Source of the DNA: Mycobacterium sp. UM_WGJ
Lineage (GTDB): Bacteria > Actinomycetota > Actinomycetes > Mycobacteriales > Mycobacteriaceae
Assembly: GCF_000455125.1 (NCBI RefSeq)
Contig: NZ_AUWR01000008.1
Coordinates: 124,001-188,000, forward strand
Direction of reading: 5' to 3'
Length of the DNA: 64,000 nucleotides
Numbering within the stretch: the first letter of the stretch is position 1; each line of letters begins with the position of its first letter. The notes beneath the pieces were generated by a model that was not told the DNA's origin, ran no database searches, and saw only the letters and a list, made by a program, of their open reading frames with translations. Positions 16,506 through 24,967 of this stretch are shown one piece after another. A program made the position numbers and the translations under genes.

Positions 16506-17096
16506 ATGAGCGAAGCCGTAGCGACAGAACTCGAGGGCGACCGGCTGCTCGACGTCGTCGTCGGCATCCTCGAAACCGAGGGCTACGACGCCGTTCAGCT
16601 CCGCGAGGTCGCCCGGCGGGCGAAGACGTCCCTGGCGACCATCTACAAGCGCTACCCCACCCGCGACGACCTGATCCTCGGCGCGCTCGAGTATTGGACA
16701 CAGCAGAACCGCTACGCCGATCTGCCCACCGCCGCTCCCGGTGCGTCGCTCTACGAATCCTTGATGCAGTTGTTCCGCGCCATCTTCGAACCCTGGGAAC
16801 GCCACCCGGCGATGCTCGCGGCCTACTACCGAGTGCGGTCATCTCCCAACGGACAGAAGCTCTTTCGGTTCGGCCTCGACGTGGTAGCGCCGGCCGGCCG
16901 GGAGATCTTCGACGGCGTCGACGCCGACTTCGTCGAAGACTTCACCGACGTCATCTCCAGCGTCATCTACGGACTCCTCGGGCGGTATGCAACCGGGGAG
17001 ATCGCGGTCACCGACATCCTGCCCATCCTCGACCGCACGGTCTACTGGCTGACCCGCGGATGCGAGTCGTCCGAGAACACCCGAACGGCGACCTGA
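16506..17096 (+). CDS. TetR/AcrR family transcriptional regulator
   Basis: A 196-residue protein. The DNA-binding domain covers about residues 10-60: LLDVVVGILETEGYDAVQLR, EVARRAKTSLATIYKRYPTRDDLI. The rest is a helical ligand domain. ATG 16506 follows AGGAGGGCAAGGG, a strong ribosome binding site; earlier in-frame starts would run through the operator pair. It is divergent from the SDR-SDR-CMD-ALDH-hydrolase operon and is its likely repressor, with the GTAAC palindromes as binding sites. The inducer is unknown. Confidence 0.9.
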   Translation: MSEAVATELEGDRLLDVVVGILETEGYDAVQLREVARRAKTSLATIYKRYPTRDDLILGALEYWTQQNRYADLPTAAPGASLYESLMQLFRAIFEPWERHPAMLAAYYRVRSSPNGQKLFRFGLDVVAPAGREIFDGVDADFVEDFTDVISSVIYGLLGRYATGEIAVTDILPILDRTVYWLTRGCESSENTRTAT

Positions 17097-17737
17097 CCCG
17101 AATTAGGGTCAGTCCCCGGCGACCCGCAACCTCCTCAACTCGGGGCGAGGTGCACTACTCGGATGAAACGCACACTGGCATCACGCCAAGACCAACCATT
17201 GCGCTCAGCGAGCAACACGGTGACCTGATGGATTCGTTGTGTCGCACCCGTGGACGACATTCGACAAATGGCGGTTCCTGCCCATCGTCGACAATGATTA
17301 CCGAGTTCTGGACGTCGCAGTCACGATGTTTTCGGGGTCACTCGCAGACCCCAACGGGAGACCCGCACAGCTAACACTCGCCTCCTGCCGCCAGGCAGAC
17401 ATGCGCGCAATTGCTCTCGGACATTCTCGGGATACTGCGCCTCCAGATCCAGCGCCCGAACTCGACCCAGAGCTGCGGAAATCAAGCCGTTGACCTGCAA
17501 TGACTTTGGCGGCCGGAGAGGATCCCCGAACCCCCGAGCGCTGGTGTAGAGGTCTAGCGCCAACCAGAAACGGCGCCTCGAGAAGAGGCATCCGTGCAGG
17601 TCAGCGTCCAAGCGCCGTCTCCCAGCGTCTCAACCGTTTCACCTGTAGCAGCACGGCGGGGCCCACGCGGGGGACACAGGGGCGCAAAGGCGCTTGTTCA
17701 GCAAACTCCCAAAGGGCCTTGAAGTGCAGTTATACCT
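17097..17737. other. 641-bp stretch without a recognisable gene, next to the right att site
   Basis: No open frame here combines a start, a ribosome binding site and a family motif. Frames of 80-100 codons exist on both strands but look like chance frames of GC-rich DNA. The stretch lies between the last island gene and tRNA-Val, where an integrase or its remnant might be expected. I see no recombinase motif. Confidence 0.5.
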
Positions 17738-17782
17738 GTGGGCGCGGACGGTATCGAACCGCCGACCGCTGGTGTGTAAAAC
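17738..17782 (-). repeat. Right 45-bp repeat within tRNA-Val (putative att site)
   Basis: Identical to 597-641. Here the 45 bp are the 3' part of the complete tRNA-Val gene plus one base beyond it. Identity ends inside the anticodon stem: the right copy goes on into intact tRNA sequence while the left copy diverges. Confidence 0.75.
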
Positions 17783-17810
17783 CAGAGCTCTACCACTGAG
17801 CTACGCGCCC
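17739..17810 (-). tRNA. tRNA-Val (anticodon UAC)
   Basis: On the minus strand the sequence folds as a full cloverleaf. The acceptor stem pairs GGGCGCG with CGCGCCC, with A as discriminator. The D-arm is GCTC...GAGC, the anticodon arm is CTGGT-TTTACAC-ACCAG with anticodon TAC, and the T-arm is GGCGG-TTCGATA-CCGTC. CCA is not encoded. It reads GTA (and probably other GTN) valine codons. The 3' end faces the proposed island and its last 44 bases are duplicated at 597-641. Confidence 0.97.
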
Positions 17811-17856
17811 CTGCCCCGGGCAGGTTACCCGGACCGGTACCCCAGGCCCAAAACGA

Positions 17857-18318
17857 TCAGGACTTGAGCGCGCCCAGGGCGTCGAGCCAGAGCTGCTGGT
17901 CGCGCGCCTCGCCGGGCTGCTTCATCTCGGCGAACCGGATGACCCCGGACTTGTCGATGACGAACGTGCCGCGGTTGGGAAAGCCGGTGTCGGAGTTGAA
18001 CACCCCGTAGGCCTCGCTGACGGCGCCATGTGGCCAGAAATCCGAGAGCACCGGGAACAGGAACCCACTCTCGGTCGCCCAGATCTTGTGGGTGGGCGGC
18101 GGGCCGACCGAGATCGCCAGCGCCACGCTGTCGTCATTGACGTAGCTGGGCAGATGGTCGCGCAGCTGATCCAGTTCGCCCTGGCAGATGCCGGTGAAGG
18201 CCAGCGGGAAGAACACCACCAGAACGTTCTTGTCGCCCCGGAAGCTGCTCAGCGTCACCTGCTGCTGGTTCTGGTCCTTGAGGGTGAAGTCAGGGGCCTG
18301 CGCGCCGACTTCCAGCAT
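17857..18318 (-). CDS. ahpE: One-cysteine peroxiredoxin AhpE
   Basis: A 153-residue peroxiredoxin, the length of M. tuberculosis AhpE and nearly collinear with it as I recall. The active-site stretch is FFPLAFTGICQGELD, with peroxidatic Cys at about residue 45 and the PLAFT loop that positions it. No resolving Cys is present, so it is the 1-Cys type, reduced by mycothiol/mycoredoxin. It removes peroxides, including fatty-acid hydroperoxides and peroxynitrite, in the cytosol. The ATG at 18318 shares one base with the stop of the DUF3052 gene (TGATG), giving translational coupling. It precedes tRNA-Val on the same strand. Confidence 0.95.
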   Translation of the reverse strand: MLEVGAQAPDFTLKDQNQQQVTLSSFRGDKNVLVVFFPLAFTGICQGELDQLRDHLPSYVNDDSVALAISVGPPPTHKIWATESGFLFPVLSDFWPHGAVSEAYGVFNSDTGFPNRGTFVIDKSGVIRFAEMKQPGEARDQQLWLDALGALKS

Positions 18319-18740
18319 CAACGCTTCCCCGCGCGGGACTTGGGCTGCACCAGGCGACTGGCGCTCCAGTCCCCCAGGTTGACCGACGACGTCGGCATCA
18401 GGCCGGCGGTCGGCGCAGCTTCGGCGATCTCGGCGGGCTGCACGTGGCCGGAACGACCGGTCTTGGGCGTCAACACCCAGATCACCCCGTCGTCGGCCAA
18501 GGCGGTGATCGCATCCATCAGGGTGTCCACCAGATCACCATCGCCGTCACGCCACCAGAGCAGCACGACATCGACCACCTCATCGGTGTCCTCGTCGAGA
18601 AGTTCGCTGCCGGCGGCCTCTTCAACGTCGACACGGATGTCGTCGTCGGCGTCCTCGTCCCAGCCGAACTCCTGGATCAACTGCTTGCTCTCGATGCCCA
18701 GTTTGCGGGCGAAGCTCGGGGCGTTATCCGCCGCGACCAC
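18318..18740 (-). CDS. DUF3052 family protein
   Basis: A 140-residue acidic protein. The N-terminal half is rich in Asp and Glu (WDEDADDDIRVDVEEA) and the middle reads VVLLWWRDGDGDLVDTLMDA, followed by DGVIWVLTPKTG. This matches DUF3052, a conserved actinobacterial family without known function; the M. tuberculosis equivalent is Rv2239c. No signal peptide or membrane span. GTG 18740 has AAGGAGG 7 nt upstream. The one-base overlap with ahpE suggests a shared role in redox or envelope metabolism, which is only inference from gene order. Confidence 0.9.
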   Translation of the reverse strand: MVAADNAPSFARKLGIESKQLIQEFGWDEDADDDIRVDVEEAAGSELLDEDTDEVVDVVLLWWRDGDGDLVDTLMDAITALADDGVIWVLTPKTGRSGHVQPAEIAEAAPTAGLMPTSSVNLGDWSASRLVQPKSRAGKR

Positions 18741-18826
18741 CGTGTGACCTCCTTCGATCGTCAGCGCTATGTGTGATGTGAATCATCGTTGCACAGCTCG
18801 CTGTGCTTGACAGTGCGAGCGGGGGC

Positions 18827-19414
18827 TCAGAACGCCTTGCACAGCTGCATTCCCTTGTCCCGGGCCCGGTTGAGCTCGTCCTTGCGCGCGTTGTACACCG
18901 ACACCGGCGCCTTGGATGAAATCGCGGTCGCCACACCGCGGGCGGCCTGCGCGTAGGTGTTGAACGCGTCGGTCATCTCCTGCGACAACTTCTCGTTGAT
19001 CGCGGCGGCGACCTCGTCGGCGCTGTGGTTGAGTGCCTCCACCGCCGGCCCGGCGGTGCCGGAGATATCGCCACCGTTGTTGAACGCCTCGACGTACTTG
19101 TTCACCACGTCGACGGCGTCGCTGCTGCTGGAGGCGAATCGGCCGCACGCGCCGCGGACCGCCTGGGTGGTCATCGACTGCTGGCGCTGGGTCTCACGAA
19201 TGCTGGAGGTGGCCTCCGAGGCCGACACCGACGCCGACACCGAGGAGCGGTAGGCCGGGGCTTCGGAGGTGTCGGCTTGCGGGTTGCCGCCGATGATGCT
19301 GGTACAGCCGACGACACCCATCGCCAATGCCGCCACCACACCGGCCACCGACGCGCCTACCCGAGCGTGTCGCCGCGTCTGGGCGCGCGAGGCAGTCAGC
19401 CGTCGGGTCAGCAC
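18827..19414 (-). CDS. Putative secreted lipoprotein (Rv2240c-like position)
   Basis: A 195-residue protein with an N-terminal export signal: a positive leader (MLTRRLTASRAQTRRHAR), a hydrophobic core (VAGVVAALAMGVVG) and then Cys in GVVGC, a loose lipobox. After it comes a Ser/Ala-rich linker with repeated SVSAS, then a helical domain of about 110 residues holding two further Cys (GACGRF and the C-terminal QLCKAF) that could form a disulfide outside the cytoplasm. No enzymatic motif is seen. It is divergent from aceE. In M. tuberculosis the gene at this place, Rv2240c, is of unknown function. Confidence 0.75.
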   Translation of the reverse strand: MLTRRLTASRAQTRRHARVGASVAGVVAALAMGVVGCTSIIGGNPQADTSEAPAYRSSVSASVSASEATSSIRETQRQQSMTTQAVRGACGRFASSSSDAVDVVNKYVEAFNNGGDISGTAGPAVEALNHSADEVAAAINEKLSQEMTDAFNTYAQAARGVATAISSKAPVSVYNARKDELNRARDKGMQLCKAF

Positions 19415-19520
19415 AACTTCAGACGTTACCGCGTACCTGCCACCAGGCCGAGATCAGCCCACCCCGCGGCACTCGCCCACCGGCGGGCGGGTGTCCGGTG
19501 AGGCACGATAGAAAAGACGA

Positions 19521-19540
19521 GACCGACGAATCGATCGGTC
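19521..19540. promoter_or_regulatory. Inverted repeat in the aceE upstream region
   Basis: GACCGA and TCGGTC form perfect 6-bp arms around 8 bp, 62 bp upstream of the aceE start, in the spacer between the divergent lipoprotein gene and aceE. It could be an operator or a leader hairpin. No known regulator is assigned. Confidence 0.35.
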
Positions 19541-19601
19541 GGTGTCATCCTGGCCACAAGCCGGGAGGCACATCTTGCCCTCCGAACCAAGGAGCAATGC
19601 G

Positions 19602-22391
19602 TTGACCACTGAGGCCGTAGATCAGGATCTGGCCAAAAAGCCAAGCAGCACAACCGAATGCGATCGGGTCCGGGTGATCCGCGAGGGGGTGGCGTCCTAC
19701 CTCCCCGACATCGACTCCGACGAGACCTCCGAGTGGCTGGAGTCCTTCGACGAACTGCTGGCCCGGTCCGGCCCGGCCCGCGCCCGCTACCTGATGTTGC
19801 GATTGCTCGAACGCGCCGGCGAGCAGCGGGTGGCGATCCCCGCACTGACCTCCACCGACTACGTCAACACCATCCCGACCGAACTGGAGCCCTGGTTCCC
19901 CGGCGACGAGGAAACCGAGCGCCGCTACCGCAGCTGGATTCGCTGGAACGCGGCGGTGATGGTGCACCGCGCGCAGCGCCCCGGAGTGGGCGTCGGCGGG
20001 CACATCTCGACCTACGCGTCGTCGTCGACGCTGTATGAGGTCGGCTTCAACCACTTCTTCCGCGGCAAGGACCACCCCGGTGGTGGCGACCAGGTGTTCA
20101 TCCAGGGCCACGCCTCCCCCGGCATCTATGCGCGCGCCTTCCTGGAGGGCCGGCTGAGCCCCCACGATCTCGACGGTTTCCGCCAGGAGCACAGCCATCC
20201 GGGCGGCGGCCTGCCCTCCTACCCGCATCCGCGGCTGATGCCGGACTTCTGGGAGTTCCCCACGGTGTCGATGGGCCTGGGCCCGATGAACGCGATCTAC
20301 CAGGCCCGGTTCAACCACTACCTGCATGACCGCGGCATCAAGGACACCTCCGATCAGCACGTGTGGTGCTTCTTGGGCGACGGTGAGATGGACGAGCCGG
20401 AGAGCCGCGGGCTACTGCACGTCGGCGCGCTGGAGGGCCTGGACAACCTGACGTTCGTGGTCAACTGCAACCTGCAGCGCCTGGACGGCCCGGTGCGCGG
20501 CAACGGCAAGATCATCCAGGAGCTGGAATCGTTCTTCCGGGGCGCGGGCTGGAACGTCATCAAGGTGGTGTGGGGCCGCGAGTGGGATGCCCTGCTGCAC
20601 GCCGACCGCGACGGTGCCCTGGTGAACCTGATGAACGTCACCCCCGACGGCGACTACCAGACCTACAAGGCCAATGACGGCGGCTACGTGCGGGAGCACT
20701 TCTTCGGCCGCGACCCGCGCACCAAGGCGCTGGTACAGAACCTGTCCGATCAGGACATCTGGCACCTCAAGCGCGGCGGGCACGACTACCGCAAGGTCCA
20801 CGCCGCCTACCGCGCAGCCGTCGAACACAAGGGCCAGCCCACCGTCATCCTGGCCAAGACCATCAAGGGCTACAGCCTGGGCAGCTACTTCGCCGGCCGT
20901 AACGCCACCCACCAGATGAAGAAGTTCCGGCTGCAGGACCTCAAGGACTTCCGCGACGAGATGCGGATTCCGATCCCGGACTCCGAACTCGAGGAGAACC
21001 CCTACCTGCCGCCGTACTACCACCCCGGCGAGAACGCCCCCGAGATCCGTTACCTGCTGGATCGGCGCCGCGCCCTGGGCGGCTTCGTGCCGCACCGTCG
21101 CACCCAGGCCAAAGCGTTGCAGCTGCCGGGCTCGGAGGTCTACGCGGCGGTCAAGAAGGGTTCGGGCAACCAGGAGGTCGCCACCACCATGGCGACCGTG
21201 CGGGTGTTCAAAGAGTTGTTGCGGGACAAGCAGTTAGGCCCGCGTCTGGTGCCGATCATCCCCGACGAGGCCCGCACGTTCGGGATGGATTCGTGGTTCC
21301 CGTCGTTGAAGATCTACAACCGCAACGGCCAGCTCTACACCTCGGTGGATGCCGACCTGATGCTGGCCTACAAGGAAAGCGAAGTCGGCCAGATCCTGCA
21401 CGAGGGCATCAACGAGGCCGGTTCGACCGCCTCGTTCACCGCGGTCGGGACGTCGTACGCCACCCACGACGAGCCGATGGTGCCGATCTACATCTTCTAT
21501 TCGATGTTCGGCTTCCAGCGCACCGGCGACGGCCTGTGGGCGGCTGCCGATCAGATGGCACGAGGTTTCGTGCTGGGGGCCACCGCGGGACGCACCACGC
21601 TGACCGGCGAGGGGCTGCAACACGCCGACGGCCACTCACTGCTGTTGGCGTCCACCAACCCGGCGGTGGTCTCCTACGATCCCGCGTTCGCCTACGAGGT
21701 CGCCCACATCATCGAAAGCGGCCTGCACCGCATGTACGGCCCGGACCCGGAGAACGTGTACTTCTACGTCACGCTCTACAACGAGCCCTACGTGCAGCCG
21801 GCCGAACCCGACGGTTTCGATCCGGAAGGGCTGCTGCGCGGCATCTACCGTTTCCGCAAGGCCGCCGAACCGCGGTCGAACACCGCGCAGATCCTGGCCT
21901 CGGGGGTGGCGGTGCCCGAGGCGTTGCGGGCCGCCGACCTGTTGGCCGCCGACTGGGATGTGGCCGCCGACGTGTGGTCGGTGACCAGCTGGGGTGAGCT
22001 CAACCGAGACGGTGTAACCATCGAACGCGAGCGGCTGCGGCACCCGGACCGCCCGGCCGCGGTGCCATATGTGACCCAGGCACTGGCAGACGCCACCGGC
22101 CCGGTCGTCGCGGTGTCGGACTGGATGCGTGCGGTACCCGAGCAGATCCGGCCGTGGGTGCCCGGCAATTACGTCACCCTGGGCACCGACGGGTTCGGGT
22201 TCTCCGATACCCGGCCGGCCGCGCGGCGCTACTTCAACACCGACGCCGAGTCGGTGGTGGTGGCGGTGCTGGCGGCGCTGGGCCGCGACGGGGCCATCGA
22301 CGCATCCGTTGCGGTGAGCGCGGCGACGCAGTACCAGATCGACGACGTGTTGGCCGCCCCGGAGCAGACGTCGGATTCCGGGGTGGCCTAG
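19602..22391 (+). CDS. aceE: Pyruvate dehydrogenase E1 component (homodimeric type)
   Basis: A 929-residue ThDP enzyme that decarboxylates pyruvate and passes acetyl to lipoamide of the E2 protein, feeding acetyl-CoA to the TCA cycle and fatty-acid synthesis. It is the large single-chain E1 type. Landmarks are [15 protein letters not shown], the ThDP/Mg motif [12 protein letters not shown]...NCNLQ and, in the second half, [14 protein letters not shown] and GLQHADGHS. The chosen start is TTG 19602, with AAGGAG 7 nt upstream, because the frame before it has no site; the ATG at 19597 is out of frame and meets a stop at once. The unusual TTG may limit translation. The mycolic-acid gene cluster follows downstream. 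Confidence 0.96.
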   Translation: MTTEAVDQDLAKKPSSTTECDRVRVIREGVASYLPDIDSDETSEWLESFDELLARSGPARARYLMLRLLERAGEQRVAIPALTSTDYVNTIPTELEPWFPGDEETERRYRSWIRWNAAVMVHRAQRPGVGVGGHISTYASSSTLYEVGFNHFFRGKDHPGGGDQVFIQGHASPGIYARAFLEGRLSPHDLDGFRQEHSHPGGGLPSYPHPRLMPDFWEFPTVSMGLGPMNAIYQARFNHYLHDRGIKDTSDQHVWCFLGDGEMDEPESRGLLHVGALEGLDNLTFVVNCNLQRLDGPVRGNGKIIQELESFFRGAGWNVIKVVWGREWDALLHADRDGALVNLMNVTPDGDYQTYKANDGGYVREHFFGRDPRTKALVQNLSDQDIWHLKRGGHDYRKVHAAYRAAVEHKGQPTVILAKTIKGYSLGSYFAGRNATHQMKKFRLQDLKDFRDEMRIPIPDSELEENPYLPPYYHPGENAPEIRYLLDRRRALGGFVPHRRTQAKALQLPGSEVYAAVKKGSGNQEVATTMATVRVFKELLRDKQLGPRLVPIIPDEARTFGMDSWFPSLKIYNRNGQLYTSVDADLMLAYKESEVGQILHEGINEAGSTASFTAVGTSYATHDEPMVPIYIFYSMFGFQRTGDGLWAAADQMARGFVLGATAGRTTLTGEGLQHADGHSLLLASTNPAVVSYDPAFAYEVAHIIESGLHRMYGPDPENVYFYVTLYNEPYVQPAEPDGFDPEGLLRGIYRFRKAAEPRSNTAQILASGVAVPEALRAADLLAADWDVAADVWSVTSWGELNRDGVTIERERLRHPDRPAAVPYVTQALADATGPVVAVSDWMRAVPEQIRPWVPGNYVTLGTDGFGFSDTRPAARRYFNTDAESVVVAVLAALGRDGAIDASVAVSAATQYQIDDVLAAPEQTSDSGVA

Positions 22392-22410
22392 AGAGGCTTG
22401 AGCCTCGGTG

Positions 22411-22478
22411 ACCGCCGGGTTGTCAGTTGTGGCCAGAAAATGGGCGTAGCTTTTAGGGATGACTGACAACCCGGCGGT
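22411..22478 (+). promoter_or_regulatory. 17-bp perfect inverted repeat enclosing the mabR start
   Basis: ACCGCCGGGTTGTCAGT (22411-22427) is exactly complementary to 22462-22478, with 34 nt between. The right arm is codons 2-7 of mabR, and the ribosome binding region and ATG 22459 lie in the loop. In mRNA this would be a very stable GC-rich hairpin over the start of the gene; in DNA it could be a widely spaced operator, for instance for MabR itself. The left arm is only about 20 bp after the aceE stop, so it could also slow read-through. Confidence 0.65.
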
Positions 22479-23775
22479 TCCGGTCCTACCGCGCTCCACC
22501 CTGGACCAGCTCAGCGCCGTCCCGGACGCCATCCTGCGCCGACTGAAGAACTACTCGGGCCGCCTGGCCACCCAGGCTGATGCCGTGATGGGCGAGCGGT
22601 TGCCGTTCTTCGCCGACTTGGAGGCCTCCCAGCGAGCCAGCGTCCAATTGGTGGTGCAGACCGCCGTGGTCAACTTCGCCGAGTGGATGCGCGACCCGCA
22701 CGGCAATGTCAGCCACACCGCGCAGGCGTTCGCACTGGTGCCGCAGGATCTGACCCGCCACATCGCGCTGCGCCACACCGTGGACATGGTGCGGGTCACC
22801 ATGGAGTTCTTCGAGGAGGTCGTGCCACTGCTGGCCCGCTCCGAGGAGCAGGTGACCGCGCTGACGGTGGGCATCCTCAAGTACAGCCGGGATCTGGCGT
22901 TCACCGCGGCCTCCGCCTACGCCGACGCCGCGGAGGCCCGGGGCACCTGGGACTCCCGGATGGAGGCCAGCGTGGTGGACGCCGTGGTTCGCGGGGACAC
23001 CGGCCCGGAGTTGTTGAGCCGGGCGGCCGCGCTGAACTGGGATACCACCGCCCCGGCCACCGTCGTGGTGGGCACCGCTCCGCCGGGTCCGGATGCTCTC
23101 GCCGGACAGAAAGCCAGCCAAGACGTCCGCGACGTCGCCGAGCGTCACGGCCGGGCGGCGCTGACCGACGTGCACGGCACCTGGCTGGTGGCCATCGTGT
23201 CGGGTCCGCTGACGCCCACCCAGAAGTTCCTCGCCGACCTGCTCGGTGCCTTCTCCGACGGTCCGGTGGTGATCGGACCGACGGCGCCGATGTTGACCGC
23301 CGCCTATCACAGTGCCAGCGAGGCGATCTCGGGGATGAACGCCGTCGTGGGCTGGACCGGGGCACCGCGACCGGTGCTGGCTCGCGAGCTGCTTCCGGAG
23401 CGGGCGCTGATCGGCGACGCGTCGGCGATCGCGGCCCTGCACACCGATGTGATGCGGCCGCTTGCCGAGGCCGGGCCCACGCTCACCGAGACGCTGGACG
23501 CCTATCTGGACTGTGGTGGCGCGATCGAGGCCTGCGCCCGCAAGTTGTTCGTTCATCCAAATACCGTCCGTTACCGGCTCAAGCGGATCGCCGACTTCAC
23601 CGGACGCGATCCGGCCGTGCCGCGCGACGCCTATGTCCTGCGGGTTGCCGCCACGGTCGGGCGGCTGGCCAACCAAGCGCAGCACGCCAGTTTCAGCAGT
23701 GCAGACGTCACCTACGCGGCCCCGCCGCTGTCGTCCGGCCGTCCCGATGAACCTCAGGTCAGCCCGGATGGGTGA
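22459..23775 (+). CDS. mabR: PucR-type transcriptional regulator MabR of the FAS-II operon
   Basis: A 438-residue regulator. The C-terminal helix-turn-helix (PucR/CdaR type) lies at about residues 345-395: LDCGGAIEACARKLFVHPNT, then VRYRLKRIADFTGRD. The middle is a GGDEF-like regulatory domain and the N-terminal 150 residues are helical (VVPLLARSEEQVTALTVGIL). The gene order upstream of fabD identifies it with M. tuberculosis Rv2242, named MabR, a regulator of mycolic-acid synthesis reported to respond to long-chain acyl-CoA and to bind upstream of fabD. It lies 67 bp after aceE and its start is inside a large inverted repeat, so its own translation or transcription may be tightly limited. 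Confidence 0.92.
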   Translation: MTDNPAVPVLPRSTLDQLSAVPDAILRRLKNYSGRLATQADAVMGERLPFFADLEASQRASVQLVVQTAVVNFAEWMRDPHGNVSHTAQAFALVPQDLTRHIALRHTVDMVRVTMEFFEEVVPLLARSEEQVTALTVGILKYSRDLAFTAASAYADAAEARGTWDSRMEASVVDAVVRGDTGPELLSRAAALNWDTTAPATVVVGTAPPGPDALAGQKASQDVRDVAERHGRAALTDVHGTWLVAIVSGPLTPTQKFLADLLGAFSDGPVVIGPTAPMLTAAYHSASEAISGMNAVVGWTGAPRPVLARELLPERALIGDASAIAALHTDVMRPLAEAGPTLTETLDAYLDCGGAIEACARKLFVHPNTVRYRLKRIADFTGRDPAVPRDAYVLRVAATVGRLANQAQHASFSSADVTYAAPPLSSGRPDEPQVSPDG

Positions 23776-23867
23776 GCCGCCGGCGGTAGTCCGGACACCT
23801 ACAGGCGCACACCCACGGCGGACATTTGTCGCAGTTCGGTATCGAACACGTCGCATCGAACGGCAGG

Positions 23868-23886
23868 TTTGTAGGGTCTCCACAAA
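23868..23886. promoter_or_regulatory. Candidate MabR binding site upstream of fabD
   Basis: TTTGT and ACAAA are perfect inverted arms separated by 9 bp, 68 bp before fabD, in the 178-bp spacer after mabR. From memory, MabR recognises an inverted TTTTGT/ACAAAA-type motif here; the exact published spacing was not checked. The sequence ACAATGTTC also occurs twice downstream in the spacer. Confidence 0.45.
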
Positions 23887-23953
23887 AACATAAGACAATG
23901 TTCATAATCTAGGACATCCTGCAAATCGCGCTTCACAATGTTCTCTTAAAGAC

Positions 23954-24886
23954 GTGATTGCGTTGCTCGCTCCCGGACAGGGATCTCAGACCCCCGGCAT
24001 GCTCGCGCCGTGGCTGGAGTCGGCCGGCGCCGATGCCGCCCGCGAGCGGTTGGCCGCCTGGTCGGAGATCGCCGGCTTGGACCTGGTCGCACTGGGCACC
24101 ACCGCGACCGCCGAGGAGATCACCGACACCGCGGTCACCCAGCCGCTGGTGGTGGCGGCGACCCTGCTGGCCTACGCCGAGTTGGTCGAACGACGCAACG
24201 GCCCGGTGAGTGGCAGCGACGTGATCGTGGCCGGCCACTCCGTCGGTGAGATCGCCGCCTACGCGATCGCCGGCGTCATCTCCCCCGACGACGCCGTCAT
24301 GCTGGCCGCCACCCGCGGCCGCGAGATGGCAAAGGCCTGCGCACTCGAGCCGACCGGCATGGCGGCGGTGCTCGGCGGCGACGAGGCCGAGGTCCTGACC
24401 CGCCTCGAGCAGCTCGACCTGACCCCGGCCAACCGCAACGCCGTCGGCCAGATCGTGGCGGCCGGCCCGCTGCCCGCGCTGGACAAGCTCGCCGAAGACC
24501 CGCCCGCCAAGGCCCGGGTCCGCAAGCTGGCCACCGCGGGGGCATTCCACACCCAGTACATGGCACCGGCGCTGGAGGCCTATACCGCCGCCGTCGAGCA
24601 GGTCAGCGCCGCCGGGGTTTCCGAGCCCAGCGCTATCCTGTTGTCCAACCGCGACGGGCAGCCGGTGACGTCGGCCGCGGAGGCGTTGGAGCACCTGGTG
24701 GCGCAGCTGACCCGGCCGGTGCGCTGGGACCTGTGCACCGAGACGCTCCGCGCCCGCGAGGTCACCGCGATCGTGGAGTTTCCGCCCGCCGGCACGCTGG
24801 CCGGCATCGCGAAACGCGAACTTCGGGGGACCCCGACGCACGCCGTCAAGTCCCCCGCAGATCTGGACGGACTGCCCGCGTTCTAG
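23954..24886 (+). CDS. fabD: Malonyl-CoA:ACP transacylase
   Basis: A 310-residue acyltransferase that moves malonyl from CoA to AcpM, supplying extender units to the FAS-II mycolic-acid elongation system in the cytosol. It starts with LLAPGQGSQTPGML, has the nucleophile in the GHSVGE motif (about residues 96-101), and the catalytic His in TAGAFHTQYM. The length matches FabD proteins (about 300). GTG 23954 is the first start after the promoter region. It is the first gene of the operon fabD-acpM-kasA-kasB-accD6 and lies directly downstream of its regulator mabR. Confidence 0.96.
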   Translation: MIALLAPGQGSQTPGMLAPWLESAGADAARERLAAWSEIAGLDLVALGTTATAEEITDTAVTQPLVVAATLLAYAELVERRNGPVSGSDVIVAGHSVGEIAAYAIAGVISPDDAVMLAATRGREMAKACALEPTGMAAVLGGDEAEVLTRLEQLDLTPANRNAVGQIVAAGPLPALDKLAEDPPAKARVRKLATAGAFHTQYMAPALEAYTAAVEQVSAAGVSEPSAILLSNRDGQPVTSAAEALEHLVAQLTRPVRWDLCTETLRAREVTAIVEFPPAGTLAGIAKRELRGTPTHAVKSPADLDGLPAF

Positions 24887-24967
24887 AGTCCGCTTCCAAC
24901 CCTGCACAACCAGATACGCAGTAATCACGCCGCACACCCCGTGCGGATCCAACCGAAGGGAAACACA

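Larger units (their letters stand above)
597..17782. mobile_element. Putative genomic island integrated at tRNA-Val
   Basis: The island is bounded by the 45-bp direct repeats at 597-641 and 17738-17782, a unit of about 17.1 kb. The right repeat lies inside an intact tRNA-Val gene whose 3' end faces the island, as expected if the tRNA was rebuilt on insertion. The cargo is a toxin-antitoxin-like pair plus three TetR-controlled sets of oxidoreductases. The DNA to the right is conserved mycobacterial core (ahpE onward). No integrase, excisionase or transfer gene is recognisable, so the island is either an immobilised remnant, mobilised in trans, or one part of a larger composite. The call rests on the repeats and the cargo; base composition was not computed. 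Confidence 0.55.
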
